DNA of 64,000 nucleotides, taken from positions 868,001-932,000 of the forward strand of contig NZ_NEXX01000001.1 in NCBI RefSeq assembly GCF_002174125.1, in the 5' to 3' direction. Position 1 is the first letter of the stretch, and the number at the start of each line of letters is the position of its first letter. This DNA comes from Acinetobacter populi. Its GTDB lineage: Bacteria; Pseudomonadota; Gammaproteobacteria; Pseudomonadales; Moraxellaceae. The notes under the pieces are model-generated. The model worked only from the letters and a program-made list of their open reading frames with translations, was not told the origin of the DNA and searched no databases. Shown here one piece after another: positions 17,704 through 27,805 of the stretch. The position numbers and the translations under genes were made by a program.

Positions 17704-19206
17704 TTAACCAAAAAGTTTTCTACGCTTTTTCACTACTTTTGTAGAATGACTTTTTACAAACTTTAAAATACCATCTTTAAAATTGGCTTTTTGCAACGCA
17801 TCACGATCTGCATAATAACTGGCACGGCCTACCCACGGATCTCTTAAACCTTGACGAGGCATTACCTGTTCGGCACGTTTAATGTATCCAGAGGTCAAGT
17901 TACTCCCCATCAAACTATCCGTCGATTTTGCCGAATCATCACCTTCAGGTATGACTGTAGCAAAACCATGCTTATCCATATAGTTAAATAAACGACATAG
18001 ATACTCTGCAACAATATCAACTTTTAAAGTCCATGAAGCATTGGTATAGCCAATAATCAAGGCAAAGTTTGGTACGTCACTGATCATCGATCCCTGATAC
18101 ATCAAATGTTCTTTGGTTTCAATCGCCTTACCATCAATTGAGGCATTTAAGCCGCCTAATAATTGAATTTCCAGTCCCGTTGCCGATACGATAATATCAG
18201 CTTCCAGCACTTTACCGGATTTTAATTGAATCCCCTGTGCAACAAATTTTTCGATATGATCCGTTTCAATAAAGGCCTTACCTTCACGTAATACTTTAAA
18301 TAGATCTCCATCGGGTACCACACATAAACGTTGATCCCATGGATTATAATTTGGGGTAAAGTGCTTCATATCCACTTTACCTTTTAATTGCATTTTTACC
18401 CCAGCCAGCAATAATTTTTTCACTGCTTCTGGATTTGATTTTGAAAACTTGTAAATTGCCCGCTGAAAACCGATATTACGTTTACGGGTTAAACTATAAG
18501 CCACACTTTCTGGCAAAATTTTTCTAAGCTTATTATAGACAAAGTCAATCGATGGAATGGAAGCAATATAAGTCGGTGAACGCTGTAACATGGTAACAAT
18601 TGCACCCTGTTTTGCCAGAGCAGGCACAAGCGTGATAGCTGTTGCTCCACTCCCAATAATCACTACTTTTTTGCCTACAAAATCCAGATTTTCCGGCCAA
18701 TGCTGTGGGTGAATCAATTGACCCTTAAATTTATCCTGATCAACATACTTCGGTTGGAAGCCATGATCATAGTTATAATAGCCAGTACAGCCAATCACAA
18801 AATTTGCTGTCCATTGTTCAACTGAGCCATTATTATCAATTTCCAGTTCCCAAAGCTGTTTTTCTGTATTCCAGTTCGCAGCATTGACTGCGTGGTTAAA
18901 TTTAATCTTTGGCTGGAGATGATATTCGTCTATGGTTTCCTGTAGATAATTACAGATGGCACCTGCTTCTGCCAGCACCTTATCTTCACGCCAAGGCTTA
19001 AATTTATAGCCAAACGTTGACATATCAGAATCGGAACGAATGCCAGGATATTTAAATAAACTCCATGTTCCACCGATACGATCACGACGTTCAAGAATAA
19101 TAAAATCTCGCTGTGGGCAATTTTGCTGCATATGAACTGCTACACCGATGCCTGAAATCCCTGCGCCGATAACCAGCGTATTAATATGTTGTGTCATTGT
19201 TTTCAT
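17704..19206 (-). CDS. Baeyer-Villiger-type flavin monooxygenase
   Basis: A 500-residue FAD/NADPH monooxygenase. The ATG at 19206 (MKTMTQ) is chosen, because the candidate promoter TTGACA-17-TATGGT lies between it and the upstream in-frame ATG at 19260, and AAGG precedes it. The FAD Rossmann motif GAGISGIG is at about residues 13-20. The Baeyer-Villiger fingerprint FxGxxxHxxxWP is seen as FKGQLIHPQHWP, followed by the NADPH motif IGSGATA. It inserts oxygen next to a ketone or oxidises sulphur; the natural substrate is unknown. EthA-like proteins are the nearest type I recognise. Confidence 0.85.
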   Translation of the reverse strand: MKTMTQHINTLVIGAGISGIGVAVHMQQNCPQRDFIILERRDRIGGTWSLFKYPGIRSDSDMSTFGYKFKPWREDKVLAEAGAICNYLQETIDEYHLQPKIKFNHAVNAANWNTEKQLWELEIDNNGSVEQWTANFVIGCTGYYNYDHGFQPKYVDQDKFKGQLIHPQHWPENLDFVGKKVVIIGSGATAITLVPALAKQGAIVTMLQRSPTYIASIPSIDFVYNKLRKILPESVAYSLTRKRNIGFQRAIYKFSKSNPEAVKKLLLAGVKMQLKGKVDMKHFTPNYNPWDQRLCVVPDGDLFKVLREGKAFIETDHIEKFVAQGIQLKSGKVLEADIIVSATGLEIQLLGGLNASIDGKAIETKEHLMYQGSMISDVPNFALIIGYTNASWTLKVDIVAEYLCRLFNYMDKHGFATVIPEGDDSAKSTDSLMGSNLTSGYIKRAEQVMPRQGLRDPWVGRASYYADRDALQKANFKDGILKFVKSHSTKVVKKRRKLFG

Positions 19207-19231
19207 ACCTTGCGTCCCTTTTTTGCAATGT

Positions 19232-19260
19232 ACCATAAAACTGACAATACGCCATGTCAA
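19232..19260 (-). promoter_or_regulatory. Candidate promoter and operator of the monooxygenase gene
   Basis: Read on the minus strand: TTGACA, a 17-bp spacer, then TATGGT. The -35 is perfect and the -10 matches four of six. An inverted repeat TGACA-N8-TGTCA (19242-19259) overlaps the -35 and spacer and could bind a regulator. Confidence 0.6.
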
Positions 19261-19303
19261 TTTAGGCTGTTTTTAAAAAAATTTGTTATAAAATGACAAA
19301 AAT

Positions 19304-19333
19304 AAAAAAAGACCAGATAAACTGGTCTTTTTT
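19304..19333 (-). terminator. Rho-independent terminator of the alpha operon (after rplQ)
   Basis: On the minus strand AAAAAAGACCAG, a 5-nt loop, then CTGGTC followed by a run of seven T. It is a strong, symmetrical hairpin 15 bp after the rplQ stop that ends the ribosomal gene run. Confidence 0.9.
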
Positions 19334-19348
19334 AGTACAGACTGAATA

Positions 19349-19723
19349 TTATTCAGCAGTATTTGTTTCACGATCAACAAGCTCTACAAAAGCCATCGGT
19401 GCGGCATCGCCAGCACGGAATCCTGCTTTAAGAACTCGTAAATAACCGCCGTTACGTTCTTTGTAACGAGGGCCAAGAACGGTAAATAATTTACCAACTG
19501 TTGCTGCACTACGAGTACGAGCAAATGCCAAACGGCGGTTTGCTACAGTATCGTTTTTAGCTAAAGTGATTAAAGGCTCAGCAACACGGCGAAGTTCTTT
19601 CGCTTTAGGCAACGTCGTCTTAATCAACTCATGCTCAACTAAAGCATTCGTTAAGTTTTGGAACAACGCCTTACGATGGCTGCTAGTACGGCCTAATTTC
19701 ACACCACTATTACGATGACGCAT
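19349..19723 (-). CDS. rplQ: 50S ribosomal protein L17
   Basis: A 124-residue bL17 with the conserved start [20 protein letters not shown] and a positively charged N-terminal half that contacts 23S rRNA. The C-terminal part [20 protein letters not shown] is typical. It is the last gene of the alpha operon, 19 bp after rpoA, and is followed by a strong terminator. Length is close to E. coli (127). Confidence 0.97.
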   Translation of the reverse strand: MRHRNSGVKLGRTSSHRKALFQNLTNALVEHELIKTTLPKAKELRRVAEPLITLAKNDTVANRRLAFARTRSAATVGKLFTVLGPRYKERNGGYLRVLKAGFRAGDAAPMAFVELVDRETNTAE

Positions 19724-19742
19724 GGTGAATAGTCCTACTCAA

Positions 19743-20750
19743 TTAACGGCTACGATAGGCAAAACGATCGTCCATGCGTAAGCTGGCTGGTGGCCAGTTT
19801 TCCAAACGCATGCCGAGTTGTAAGCCTTTAGAAGCCAACACATCTTTAATCTCAGTCAACGATTTTTTACCTAAGTTTGGAGTTTTTAACAACTCAACTT
19901 CTGTACGTTGAACAAGATCACCAATGTAGTAAATATTTTCTGCTTTTAAACAGTTCGCCGAACGAACGGTAAGCTCTAGATCATCCACTGGACGAAGCAA
20001 GATTGGATCTACTTCCTCACGTGGTTCTTGCGCTACAGGTGCTTGATCTTTTTGCAAATCAACAAAAATCGCGATCTGTTGTTGCAAAATAGTTGCTGCC
20101 TTGCGAATTGCTTCTTCAGGATCAACAGTACCATTGGTTTCAAGATCAATTACAAGTTTATCCAAATCAGTACGTTGTTCAACACGCGCACTTTCAACCG
20201 TGTAAGATACACGTTTGATTGGACTATAACTTGCATCAAGCTGCAAGCGACCTACTGGACGAGTTTCACCTTCCGGGAAACGCGCATCAGATGGTTCATA
20301 ACCACGACCTTGAGCAACTTTCAGGCGCATTTTTAAATGACCATTTGCACTCAAAGTACCAATTAAATGCTCTGGATTTGCAATTTCAACATTATGCGGT
20401 AAACGCAGATCTGCGGCAGTAACTTCGCCAGGACCTTGTTTATCCAATGTTAAATATGCTTCGTTTTGATCGAACAGTTTAATTGACAATCCTTTTAGGT
20501 TCAGCAAGAGCTCGACGATGTCCTGCTGCAAGCCTTCTAAAGTACTGTACTCATGCTCAACACCTTCTACCTCTACCTCTACCACAGCTGCGCCAGGTAG
20601 AGAAGACAATAGAATGCGACGCAAAGCATTGCCGAGAGTATGACCAAAGCCACGCTCTAAAGGCTCAAGAATTACTTTTGCCGAGGTTCCGCTTGCCGCT
20701 TCGACCTTAATCGCTTGCGGAGTTAGAAACTCGTTTGCAGTACGCGTCAT
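19743..20750 (-). CDS. rpoA: RNA polymerase alpha subunit
   Basis: A 335-residue alpha subunit. The N-terminal domain (about 1-235) drives polymerase assembly, with [20 protein letters not shown] near residues 36-55. The C-terminal domain (about 250-325) binds UP elements and activators through the conserved [12 protein letters not shown] helix. A flexible linker with acidic EPREEVDP lies between them. It sits in the usual place between rpsD and rplQ, and is slightly longer than the E. coli protein (329). Confidence 0.98.
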   Translation of the reverse strand: MTRTANEFLTPQAIKVEAASGTSAKVILEPLERGFGHTLGNALRRILLSSLPGAAVVEVEVEGVEHEYSTLEGLQQDIVELLLNLKGLSIKLFDQNEAYLTLDKQGPGEVTAADLRLPHNVEIANPEHLIGTLSANGHLKMRLKVAQGRGYEPSDARFPEGETRPVGRLQLDASYSPIKRVSYTVESARVEQRTDLDKLVIDLETNGTVDPEEAIRKAATILQQQIAIFVDLQKDQAPVAQEPREEVDPILLRPVDDLELTVRSANCLKAENIYYIGDLVQRTEVELLKTPNLGKKSLTEIKDVLASKGLQLGMRLENWPPASLRMDDRFAYRSR

Positions 20751-20766
20751 ATTGCTACCTCAAGGA

Positions 20767-21390
20767 TTATTTAGAATACAATTCTACAATCAAGCTTTCA
20801 TTAATTTCAGCTGGTAGATCAGAACGATCCGGTGCAGACTTGAACGTACCTTCCATTTTGCCGTGATCGATTTCGATCCAAGCTGGAAGACCACGTTGTG
20901 TTGCCAACTCAATTGCGTTTTTGATACGCAGTTGTTGTTTTGCACCCTCATGAACTGCAATTACATCACCTGCTTTAACTTGGATAGACGCGATATTAAC
21001 ACGACGACCATTTAAAGTAATGCTACGGTGACTTACAAGCTGACGAGCTTCTGCACGAGTAGAACCAAAGCCCATACGATACACAACGTTATCTAAGCGG
21101 CTTTCAAGTAATTTCAACAAGTTTTCACCTGTTGCGCCTTTAACACGAGCAGCTTCTTTATAGTAATTACTAAATTGACGCTCTAACACACCGTACATGC
21201 GACGTACTTTTTGTTTTTCACGTAATTGTAGTGAATACTCAGATTGCTTGGCACGAGACTGACCATGTTGACCAGGTGCTTTCGCGTGTTTTTTAGTTTT
21301 GACGTCAAATGGTTTAACGCCAGATTTTAATTGCAGGTCTGTCCCTTCGCGGCGAGAGAGTTTGCATTTTGGACCAATATAACGAGCCAT
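20767..21390 (-). CDS. rpsD: 30S ribosomal protein S4
   Basis: A 207-residue uS4 that nucleates 30S assembly by binding 16S rRNA; in E. coli it also represses the alpha operon. It starts [19 protein letters not shown], and the S4 RNA-binding domain holds [20 protein letters not shown] (about residues 92-111). The zinc-binding cysteines of some S4 proteins are missing, as in E. coli. It lies 12 bp after rpsK and 16 bp before rpoA. Confidence 0.97.
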   Translation of the reverse strand: MARYIGPKCKLSRREGTDLQLKSGVKPFDVKTKKHAKAPGQHGQSRAKQSEYSLQLREKQKVRRMYGVLERQFSNYYKEAARVKGATGENLLKLLESRLDNVVYRMGFGSTRAEARQLVSHRSITLNGRRVNIASIQVKAGDVIAVHEGAKQQLRIKNAIELATQRGLPAWIEIDHGKMEGTFKSAPDRSDLPAEINESLIVELYSK

Positions 21391-21402
21391 GAATGTTTCT
21401 CC

Positions 21403-21789
21403 TTACACGCGACGTTTTTTAGGTGGACGGCAACCGTTGTGAGGAATTGGAGTCACATCGGTAATGCTGTTAATCTTATAACCCACTGCACCTAATGCAC
21501 GAACCGCAGATTCACGACCAGGACCAGGACCTTTTACAAGGACGTCCAAGTTTTTCAAACCGTAGTCTAAAGCTGCTTTACCAGCAACTTCAGCCGCTAC
21601 CTGAGCAGCAAACGGAGTTGATTTACGTGATCCACGGAAGCCTTGTCCACCGGAGGTGGCCCAAGCCAATGCATTACCTTGACGATCGGTAATCGTTACA
21701 ATGGTGTTATTAAAAGACGCGTGAATGTGTGCAACACCTTCAGAGACGGTACGAGAGACCTTCTTGCGTGTGCGAGTATCTTTAGCCAT
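21403..21789 (-). CDS. rpsK: 30S ribosomal protein S11
   Basis: A 128-residue uS11 of the 30S platform. Conserved features are [40 protein letters not shown], and the C-terminal motif [12 protein letters not shown] that contacts 16S rRNA near the E site. Gap to rpsM is 19 bp. It is part of the alpha operon. Confidence 0.97.
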   Translation of the reverse strand: MAKDTRTRKKVSRTVSEGVAHIHASFNNTIVTITDRQGNALAWATSGGQGFRGSRKSTPFAAQVAAEVAGKAALDYGLKNLDVLVKGPGPGRESAVRALGAVGYKINSITDVTPIPHNGCRPPKKRRV

Positions 21790-21808
21790 CTTTTAGCTTC
21801 CAGAAATC

Positions 21809-22165
21809 TTACTTTTTAATCGGTTTGCGCGGACCTTTACGGGTACGTGCGTTAGTTTTGGTGCGTTGACCGCGGACAGGCAAGCTGCGACGATGACGAA
21901 GACCACGATAGCAGCCTAAATCCATTAAACGTTTAATGTTCATGGAAATTTCGCGACGAAGATCACCTTCGGTATGTACCTTAGCTACTTCTGCACGAAT
22001 CGCATCAAGCTGAGCGTCATCAAGTTCACGAATTTTTGTTGTTGGTGCAATGTTTGCAGCAGCTAAGATATTCTTAGCAGTGAAACGACCAATACCAAAG
22101 ATATACGTGAGAGAGATAACAGCATGCTTGTTATCCGGAATGTTTACACCGGCAATACGAGCCAT
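21809..22165 (-). CDS. rpsM: 30S ribosomal protein S13
   Basis: A 118-residue uS13 in the head of the 30S subunit that contacts the P-site tRNA and the 50S bridge. It starts [20 protein letters not shown] and has the H2TH-like region and the basic C-terminal tail GPRKPIKK. It is the first gene after a 108-bp gap behind rpmJ, where a promoter-like sequence and hairpins are found. Confidence 0.97.
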   Translation of the reverse strand: MARIAGVNIPDNKHAVISLTYIFGIGRFTAKNILAAANIAPTTKIRELDDAQLDAIRAEVAKVHTEGDLRREISMNIKRLMDLGCYRGLRHRRSLPVRGQRTKTNARTRKGPRKPIKK

Positions 22166-22200
22166 TGACTTTTCTCCAACAAGGCAGTTGAGATAATCAA

Positions 22201-22262
22201 CCGCCCCACAAAAATCTTGAGGGGCGGATATTAACCCAATTGACCTAATAAATCAACAGGTC
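22201..22262 (-). promoter_or_regulatory. Candidate alpha-operon promoter and leader hairpins
   Basis: In the rpmJ-rpsM gap, minus strand, TTGATT (22251-22256), a 17-bp spacer and TAATAT (22228-22233) resemble a sigma-70 promoter. Just downstream CCGCCCC and GGGGCGG (22221-22227 and 22201-22207) can form a GC-rich hairpin. A GACCT/AGGTC hairpin overlaps the promoter. In E. coli, S4 controls this leader; whether it does so here is inference. Confidence 0.55.
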
Positions 22263-22273
22263 TTTGATTATGA

Positions 22274-22390
22274 TTAACCTTGACGCTGTTTATGACGAGG
22301 CTCTGCGCTACAAATTACGCGAATCACCCCATTACGACGGATAACTTTACAGCTACCACAAATTTTTTTAACTGAAGCTTGAACTTTCAT
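22274..22390 (-). CDS. rpmJ: 50S ribosomal protein L36
   Basis: A 38-residue bL36, starting [14 protein letters not shown]. It is the zinc-binding form, with Cys11, Cys14, Cys27 and His33. It lies 18 bp after secY, as in other gammaproteobacteria, and ends before the leader region of rpsM. Its shortness explains why gene finders may miss it; the frame and motif leave no doubt. Confidence 0.95.
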
Positions 22391-22408
22391 GATAAACCTC
22401 TATGTGCA

Positions 22409-23767
22409 CTATCCTTTTGGATGAGCGGTCGATTTTCTCATCAATGACTGATTATCATATTGATGCGATGTTAAATGTGCCTGTAGTTGCGCCATGAAAT
22501 CCATTACAACAACCACGACGATTAACAATGACGTACCACCCAAGTGAAAGGGTATTCCAAAAGAACTTTGTAAAATCATTGGCATCAAACACACAATGGT
22601 AATGTACATCGCACCGATAAATGTCAAACGATTAAGAATATGATCTAAATAACGAGCTGTCTGCTCACCTGGACGAATACCCGGAACATACGCACCGCTA
22701 CGTTTAAGGTTCTCTGCGACTTCTTTTGGACTGAATACCAGTGCCGTATAGAAATAACAGAAGAAGATAATTAATGCCCCAAACAACACCAAATAAAGTG
22801 GTTGTCCTGGCGATAATACCAATGCCAAATCTTGTAGCGAACTTTTTATAATTCCAGCATTAGGATCCGCACTTCCTACCCATTGTCCCAAACTTGCAGG
22901 AAACAAAAGAAGTGAACTCGCAAAAATTGCAGGGATCACACCAGCCATATTAATTTTTAATGGTAAATGTGTTTGTTGTGCCGTAAAAATACGACGACCT
23001 TGCTGTTTTTGTGCGTAGTTAACTGGAACACGACGTTGCGCTTTTTCGATAAACACAATCGCTGCAAGTACCATAATAGACAGTACGCCAAACACCAAGA
23101 TGCCAATTAAGCTGCTTTGACCATTTTCGATCGAAGAGAATGTTTGCATCACAATATTTGGTAAGCCTGCCACAATACCTGCAAAGATAATCATGGAAAT
23201 ACCATTACCCACACCACGTTCGGTAATTTGTTCACCCAACCACATTAAAAACATGGTTCCTGCAACCAAAGAAGTTACAGCAGGGATATAAAAAGCCAAA
23301 CCTGATGTCAAAGTAATTCCCTGACTGATCAATCCAGCACACATACCGACAGCCTGAACCAGTGCTAAAAACAATGTTCCTTGCCGTGTATATTGGTTGA
23401 TCTTGCGTTTACCTTGCTCACCCTCTTTCTTTAATGCTTCTAATGATGGAATAACAGAAGACATTAACTGCACGATGATCGATGCCGAAATATACGGCAT
23501 GATCCCCAGTGCAAGGATGGACATACGCTCTAATGCACCACCCGAGAACATATTAAACAAACCAAGGATAGTCCCTTGATTCGCATTAAATAATTGTTCA
23601 AGTGCGGCATTATTAATACCAGGTACTGGTATATGTGCTCCCAGCCTAAACACCAGTAATGCGCCAATCAGGAACATTAGACGGTGAATAATCTCACGAT
23701 ATTTCACATAAAAAGGTTGCCCTTTTTGTTCATGAACGTGACCAGAAGAACTAGGAGACATAGACAC
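22409..23767 (-). CDS. secY: Protein translocase subunit SecY
   Basis: A 452-residue, ten-helix channel protein of the Sec translocon in the inner membrane. It carries FRLGAHIPVPGIN in the first helix region, the plug-associated GGALERMSILALGIMPYISA, and the cytoplasmic loop AQRRVPVNYAQKQQGRR that binds the ribosome and SecA. Length is close to E. coli SecY (443). It lies 6 bp after rplO and is followed by rpmJ. Confidence 0.98.
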   Translation of the reverse strand: MSMSPSSSGHVHEQKGQPFYVKYREIIHRLMFLIGALLVFRLGAHIPVPGINNAALEQLFNANQGTILGLFNMFSGGALERMSILALGIMPYISASIIVQLMSSVIPSLEALKKEGEQGKRKINQYTRQGTLFLALVQAVGMCAGLISQGITLTSGLAFYIPAVTSLVAGTMFLMWLGEQITERGVGNGISMIIFAGIVAGLPNIVMQTFSSIENGQSSLIGILVFGVLSIMVLAAIVFIEKAQRRVPVNYAQKQQGRRIFTAQQTHLPLKINMAGVIPAIFASSLLLFPASLGQWVGSADPNAGIIKSSLQDLALVLSPGQPLYLVLFGALIIFFCYFYTALVFSPKEVAENLKRSGAYVPGIRPGEQTARYLDHILNRLTFIGAMYITIVCLMPMILQSSFGIPFHLGGTSLLIVVVVVMDFMAQLQAHLTSHQYDNQSLMRKSTAHPKG

Positions 23768-23773
23768 AGATGA

Positions 23774-24214
23774 TTACTCCTCGACTTTACCGTCAGCTGC
23801 TTCAATCGCAGCTTTCGCACCTTTAGTCAATGCAATACCTTGTACGGTAAATGCACGAGTAACCTCGCCAGAAAGTACAACACGTGCACGAAGTTGATCA
23901 CGACGTACCACATTTGCTGCTTTCAAGGTTTCAAGACTAATAATATCGCCTTCCACTTTATTCAGCTCAGACAAACGTACTTCAGCAGTTTTCAATGCGA
24001 TTTGGCTAGTAAAACCAAATTTTGGTAAACGACGATAAATCGCTGTTTGACCACCTTCAAAGCCAGGGCGTACACCACCACTTTTACGTGATTTTTGACC
24101 TTTAACACCACGACCACCTGTCTTACCGACACCGGAACCAATACCACGTCCGACACGCAGATTATCGCGCTTTGCACCTTCAGCAGGTGCTAGTTCATTT
24201 AAACGCAGAGTCAT
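23774..24214 (-). CDS. rplO: 50S ribosomal protein L15
   Basis: A 146-residue uL15 with the glycine- and arginine-rich N-terminal extension ([20 protein letters not shown]) that reaches into 23S rRNA, and the globular C-terminal domain. The start [17 protein letters not shown] is typical. It lies 4 bp after rpmD and 6 bp before secY. Confidence 0.97.
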   Translation of the reverse strand: MTLRLNELAPAEGAKRDNLRVGRGIGSGVGKTGGRGVKGQKSRKSGGVRPGFEGGQTAIYRRLPKFGFTSQIALKTAEVRLSELNKVEGDIISLETLKAANVVRRDQLRARVVLSGEVTRAFTVQGIALTKGAKAAIEAADGKVEE

Positions 24215-24218
24215 GGCA

Positions 24219-24395
24219 TTATTCCTCTACACTAACCATATAGTAGACTTTATTGATCATTCCACGGTTAGAAGGTGTATCTTGCACCTCAACTGTGTGA
24301 CCAATGCGACGCAGACCTAAACCTTGTAAGCAAAGTTTATGATTCTTTAAACGATGCGCTGAAGATTTAGTCTGGGTAACTTTAATCGTTTTCAT
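24219..24395 (-). CDS. rpmD: 50S ribosomal protein L30
   Basis: A 58-residue uL30, starting [20 protein letters not shown], with [20 protein letters not shown] in the middle and the end VYYMVSVEE. The small one-domain form is normal for bacteria. It is placed between rpsE (6 bp) and rplO (4 bp), as in the E. coli spc operon. Confidence 0.95.
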   Translation of the reverse strand: MKTIKVTQTKSSAHRLKNHKLCLQGLGLRRIGHTVEVQDTPSNRGMINKVYYMVSVEE

Positions 24396-24401
24396 GATTG
24401 A

Positions 24402-24899
24402 TTACCCTTGAATTTCTTCTACTGATTTACCACGTTTCGCAGCGACTTTCTCAGGAGAAGTCATATCACGCAAACCATTGAAGGTAGCGTTTACTACGTT
24501 AGCAGCATTCGTAGAACCATAACATTTAGCAAGTACGTTTTGTACACCAGCAGCTTCTAAAACAGCACGCATCGCGCCACCAGCAATTACACCGGTACCT
24601 TCAGAAGCAGGTTGCATATAAACACGACTTGCACCATGACGTGCATTCACAGGATGTTGTAAAGTTGTTCCTTTCAGATCAACTGTAATCATGTTACGAC
24701 GTGCAGCTTCCAATGCTTTTTGAATAGCAGCTGGAACTTCACGTGCCTTACCACGACCAAAACCCACACGACCGTTACCATCACCTACCACAGTTAATGC
24801 TGTGAAAGAGAAAATACGACCACCTTTAACAACCTTGGCTACACGATCAACGGCAACCAGCTTTTCAACGAGACCTTCGTTTTGTTCAACTTTCGCCAT
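24402..24899 (-). CDS. rpsE: 30S ribosomal protein S5
   Basis: A 165-residue uS5 that stabilises the decoding region and takes part in mRNA unwinding at the entry tunnel. The N-terminal double-stranded RNA-binding-like domain contains [20 protein letters not shown]. This is the loop in which spectinomycin-resistance changes occur in other bacteria. The C-terminal domain has [18 protein letters not shown]. There is a 2-bp gap to rplR. Confidence 0.97.
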   Translation of the reverse strand: MAKVEQNEGLVEKLVAVDRVAKVVKGGRIFSFTALTVVGDGNGRVGFGRGKAREVPAAIQKALEAARRNMITVDLKGTTLQHPVNARHGASRVYMQPASEGTGVIAGGAMRAVLEAAGVQNVLAKCYGSTNAANVVNATFNGLRDMTSPEKVAAKRGKSVEEIQG

Positions 24900-24901
24900 G
24901 A

Positions 24902-25252
24902 TTAGAACTCCAAACCGCCCGCGCGGGCAGCATCAGCCAAGGCTTTGATACGGCCATGATATTTAAAACCAGAACGGTCAAATGCAACTTTGGTTACACC
25001 AGCTGCTTTGGCACGTTCAGCAATTAAAGCACCTACTTTCGTTGCTGCTTCTACATTACCTGTAGTACCAGAACGCAAGGCTGCATCCAAAGTTGAAGCT
25101 TGCGCTAAAACTTTGCCACCATCTGCTGAGATAACTTGCGCATAGATGTGACGCGGCGTGCGGTTTACACACAAACGAGTCGCACCCAATGCACGGATGT
25201 GCAAACGTGTGCTTTTGGCACGACGTAAACGGGATTGTTTCTTTTCGTTCAT
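24902..25252 (-). CDS. rplR: 50S ribosomal protein L18
   Basis: A 116-residue uL18 that binds 5S rRNA in the central protuberance. It has a basic N-terminal tail ([20 protein letters not shown]) and the conserved end [20 protein letters not shown]. Located between rplF (14 bp) and rpsE (2 bp). Confidence 0.97.
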   Translation of the reverse strand: MNEKKQSRLRRAKSTRLHIRALGATRLCVNRTPRHIYAQVISADGGKVLAQASTLDAALRSGTTGNVEAATKVGALIAERAKAAGVTKVAFDRSGFKYHGRIKALADAARAGGLEF

Positions 25253-25266
25253 AAGAACCTCGCGCC

Positions 25267-25800
25267 TTATTTCTTCTTAGCTTCTTTACGAAGAATAACT
25301 TCATCCGAATAGCGAACACCTTTACCTTTATATGGTTCAGGAGAACGATATGCACGGATTTCCGCTGCCACTTGACCTAACAATTGTTTATTTGCTGATT
25401 TCAACACGATTTCAGTCGCAGTTGGCGTTTCAGCAGATACACCTTCAGGTAAAGCATAGTCGATCGGGTGTGAATAACCGAGGTTAAGGTTTACAACTGT
25501 ACCTTTAACCGCAGCTTTATAACCAACACCAATCAACTGCAACTTACGTTCGAAGCCTTCACTAACACCTTTTACAAGGTTATTTAAAACAGCGCGAGCA
25601 GTACCAGCTTGCATCCAAGCATCTTTTGATTCAGATGTTGGAGCAATTTTAAGCTGGCCTTCTTCCTGTTTTAGCTCGACCAGCGCATGCAGGTTGAAAG
25701 ACAATGTACCTTTACTGCCTTTCACTTCGACCTGCCGGCCGTTCTGAGTAACTGTTACACCATTTGGTACAGTTACTGGGGCTTTAGCCACACGAGACAT
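25267..25800 (-). CDS. rplF: 50S ribosomal protein L6
   Basis: A 177-residue uL6 with two similar domains. It starts [15 protein letters not shown], and the C-terminal domain carries [14 protein letters not shown], a family hallmark near the sarcin-ricin loop. The gap to rpsH is 13 bp. Length equals E. coli L6. Confidence 0.97.
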   Translation of the reverse strand: MSRVAKAPVTVPNGVTVTQNGRQVEVKGSKGTLSFNLHALVELKQEEGQLKIAPTSESKDAWMQAGTARAVLNNLVKGVSEGFERKLQLIGVGYKAAVKGTVVNLNLGYSHPIDYALPEGVSAETPTATEIVLKSANKQLLGQVAAEIRAYRSPEPYKGKGVRYSDEVILRKEAKKK

Positions 25801-25813
25801 GAGGAATCACCTA

Positions 25814-26209
25814 TTAAGAAACAAAAGCAATAACTTCACCACCAACGCCAGCTGCGCGAGCTGCACGGTCAGTCATGATGCCTTTGCTTGTAGAAACAAT
25901 TGCAATACCCAAACCTTGCTTAACGCTAGGTAAGTTATCTTTCCCACGATATTGGCGCAAACCTGGACGGCTTACACGTTTTACAGTTTCGATAACTGGT
26001 TTGCCTTCAAAATATTTTAAAGTTAAAGTCAAAGTTGCTTTAGTTTCTTCTTGAGAAACTGCCACATCAGAGATATAACCTTCTTGCTCTAATACGTTTG
26101 CAATTGCAACTTTTAGTTTAGAGCTTGGCATAGCAACAGTTGCTTTTTTTGCCATTTGTGCGTTACGAACACGAGTTAACATGTCGGCAACGGTATCTTG
26201 CATACTCAT
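25814..26209 (-). CDS. rpsH: 30S ribosomal protein S8
   Basis: A 131-residue uS8 that binds helix 21 of 16S rRNA and, in E. coli, represses the spc operon. It starts [20 protein letters not shown] and ends with [20 protein letters not shown], then GGEVIAFVS. It lies 11 bp after rpsN. Confidence 0.97.
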   Translation of the reverse strand: MSMQDTVADMLTRVRNAQMAKKATVAMPSSKLKVAIANVLEQEGYISDVAVSQEETKATLTLTLKYFEGKPVIETVKRVSRPGLRQYRGKDNLPSVKQGLGIAIVSTSKGIMTDRAARAAGVGGEVIAFVS

Positions 26210-26220
26210 CTAGTCGCTCC

Positions 26221-26526
26221 TTACCAGCTTGCCTTCACAACGCCCGGTACATCACCTTGCATTACTGTTAAACGTAACATGTTACGGCTTAAACCGAACT
26301 TACGGAAGTAACCATGTGGACGACCAGTCAAACCACAACGGTTACGAAGACGTACAGGAGATGCATTACGTGGCAATGCCTGTAATTTCAACATCGCTTC
26401 AAAACGCTCTTCTTCAGATGCATTTACGTTTGCAATAACAGCTTTCAATTCAGCACGTTTTGCAGCGTATTTGGCAACTGTTTTTTCGCGTTTTAATTCG
26501 CGATTAATCATACCTTTCTTAGCCAT
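26221..26526 (-). CDS. rpsN: 30S ribosomal protein S14 (long, zinc-free form)
   Basis: A 101-residue uS14 of the long type. The C-terminal part [20 protein letters not shown] keeps only one of the cysteines of the zinc-ribbon form, as in E. coli. It sits in the 30S head. The spc-operon position between rplE (9 bp) and rpsH (11 bp) is standard. Confidence 0.97.
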   Translation of the reverse strand: MAKKGMINRELKREKTVAKYAAKRAELKAVIANVNASEEERFEAMLKLQALPRNASPVRLRNRCGLTGRPHGYFRKFGLSRNMLRLTVMQGDVPGVVKASW

Positions 26527-26535
26527 ATCGACCTC

Positions 26536-27072
26536 TTATTTGAACGGGAAGCCGAATGCACGCATAAGCGCACGGCCTTCGTCATCGGTGCGAGCAGTCG
26601 TAGTAATGGTAATATCCAAACCACGAATACGATCAATCTTATCAAAATCGATTTCTGGGAAAACGATTTGCTCTTTCAAGCCCATTGAGTAATTACCACG
26701 GCCATCAAATGATTTCGCAGAAAAACCGCGGAAGTCACGAATACGTGGAATAGCAATAGAGATCAAACGGTCTAAGAATTCGTACATTTGGTCGCCACGT
26801 AAAGTAACTTTACAACCAATTGGCCAACCATCACGGATTTTAAAACCTGCGATTGATTTACGTGCAAGTGTAACTACTGGTTTTTGACCAGCAATTAATG
26901 TCATATCGGCAACAGCACCATCTAATAATTTCTTATCAGTTGCAGCTGCACCAACACCCATATTCAGGGTAATTTTTGTAATGCGAGGAATTTCCATCAC
27001 ATTCTTAACGTTAAGCTCTTGTTGGAGCTTAGCTTTAAGTTCTTCATTGTAACGTGTTTTAAGTCTGGCCAT
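26536..27072 (-). CDS. rplE: 50S ribosomal protein L5
   Basis: A 178-residue uL5 that binds 5S rRNA and contacts the P-site tRNA. It has [12 protein letters not shown] at the start, [20 protein letters not shown] in the middle and FGFPFK at the end. It lies 15 bp after rplX. In E. coli the S8 repressor site is at the rplX-rplE junction; here the gap is too short to judge by eye. Confidence 0.97.
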   Translation of the reverse strand: MARLKTRYNEELKAKLQQELNVKNVMEIPRITKITLNMGVGAAATDKKLLDGAVADMTLIAGQKPVVTLARKSIAGFKIRDGWPIGCKVTLRGDQMYEFLDRLISIAIPRIRDFRGFSAKSFDGRGNYSMGLKEQIVFPEIDFDKIDRIRGLDITITTTARTDDEGRALMRAFGFPFK

Positions 27073-27087
27073 CGCCGTATCAACCTA

Positions 27088-27408
27088 TTACTTCGCTACC
27101 GCCACTGATTCACCATTTGATTTATAAACACGAGTTTTCGCGCCATTTTCATCAACTTGGTAACCAACACGGTCAGCCTTTTGGGTTGTAGCATTAAAAA
27201 TTGCCACGTTTGAGATATGAAGCGAAGCTTCCTGAGTAACAATACCGCCTTCAGCGCCAGTTACACGATTCGGCTTTTGATGCTTCTTCACTAAGTTAAG
27301 GCCTTCTACCTTAACACGGTCTTCAGAAACTGACAGAACAGTACCCTGTTTGCCCTTTTCTTTACCTGCGATCACAATTACTTGATCGCCTTTTTTAATC
27401 TTCGCCAT
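27088..27408 (-). CDS. rplX: 50S ribosomal protein L24
   Basis: A 106-residue uL24, an early 50S assembly protein with a KOW motif at the N-terminus ([20 protein letters not shown]). It ends NGESVAVAK, marginally longer than E. coli L24 (104). Gap to rplN is 9 bp. Confidence 0.97.
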   Translation of the reverse strand: MAKIKKGDQVIVIAGKEKGKQGTVLSVSEDRVKVEGLNLVKKHQKPNRVTGAEGGIVTQEASLHISNVAIFNATTQKADRVGYQVDENGAKTRVYKSNGESVAVAK

Positions 27409-27417
27409 GATTGCCTC

Positions 27418-27786
27418 TTATAGAACTTCTGGAGCCAATGAGATGATTTTCATGAACTGTTCAGTACGAAGTTCACGAGTCACTGGTCCGAAAATACGAG
27501 TCGCAATCGGAGCTTTGTTGTTGTTCAGAATAACAGCAGCATTATCATCAAAACGGATCACAGAACCATCTGGACGACGAATACCGAATTTGGTACGAAC
27601 AACAACAGCATTCATTACGTCACCCTTTTTAACACGGCCACGTGGAATTGCTTCTTTTACTGTAACTTTAATAATATCGCCAACAGAAGCATAACGACGA
27701 TGTGAACCACCTAGTACTTTAATACATTGTACACGGCGGGCACCACTGTTGTCTGCTACGTCGAGCATACTTTCGGTTTGAATCAT
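27418..27786 (-). CDS. rplN: 50S ribosomal protein L14
   Basis: A 122-residue uL14 at the subunit interface, also the target of the silencing factor RsfS. It starts [20 protein letters not shown] and ends [10 protein letters not shown]. It is the first gene of the classical spc operon and follows an 89-bp gap with a promoter-like sequence and a long-range inverted repeat. Confidence 0.97.
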   Translation of the reverse strand: MIQTESMLDVADNSGARRVQCIKVLGGSHRRYASVGDIIKVTVKEAIPRGRVKKGDVMNAVVVRTKFGIRRPDGSVIRFDDNAAVILNNNKAPIATRIFGPVTRELRTEQFMKIISLAPEVL

Positions 27787-27805
27787 TGCCCTACTCCAAA
27801 ACCGA

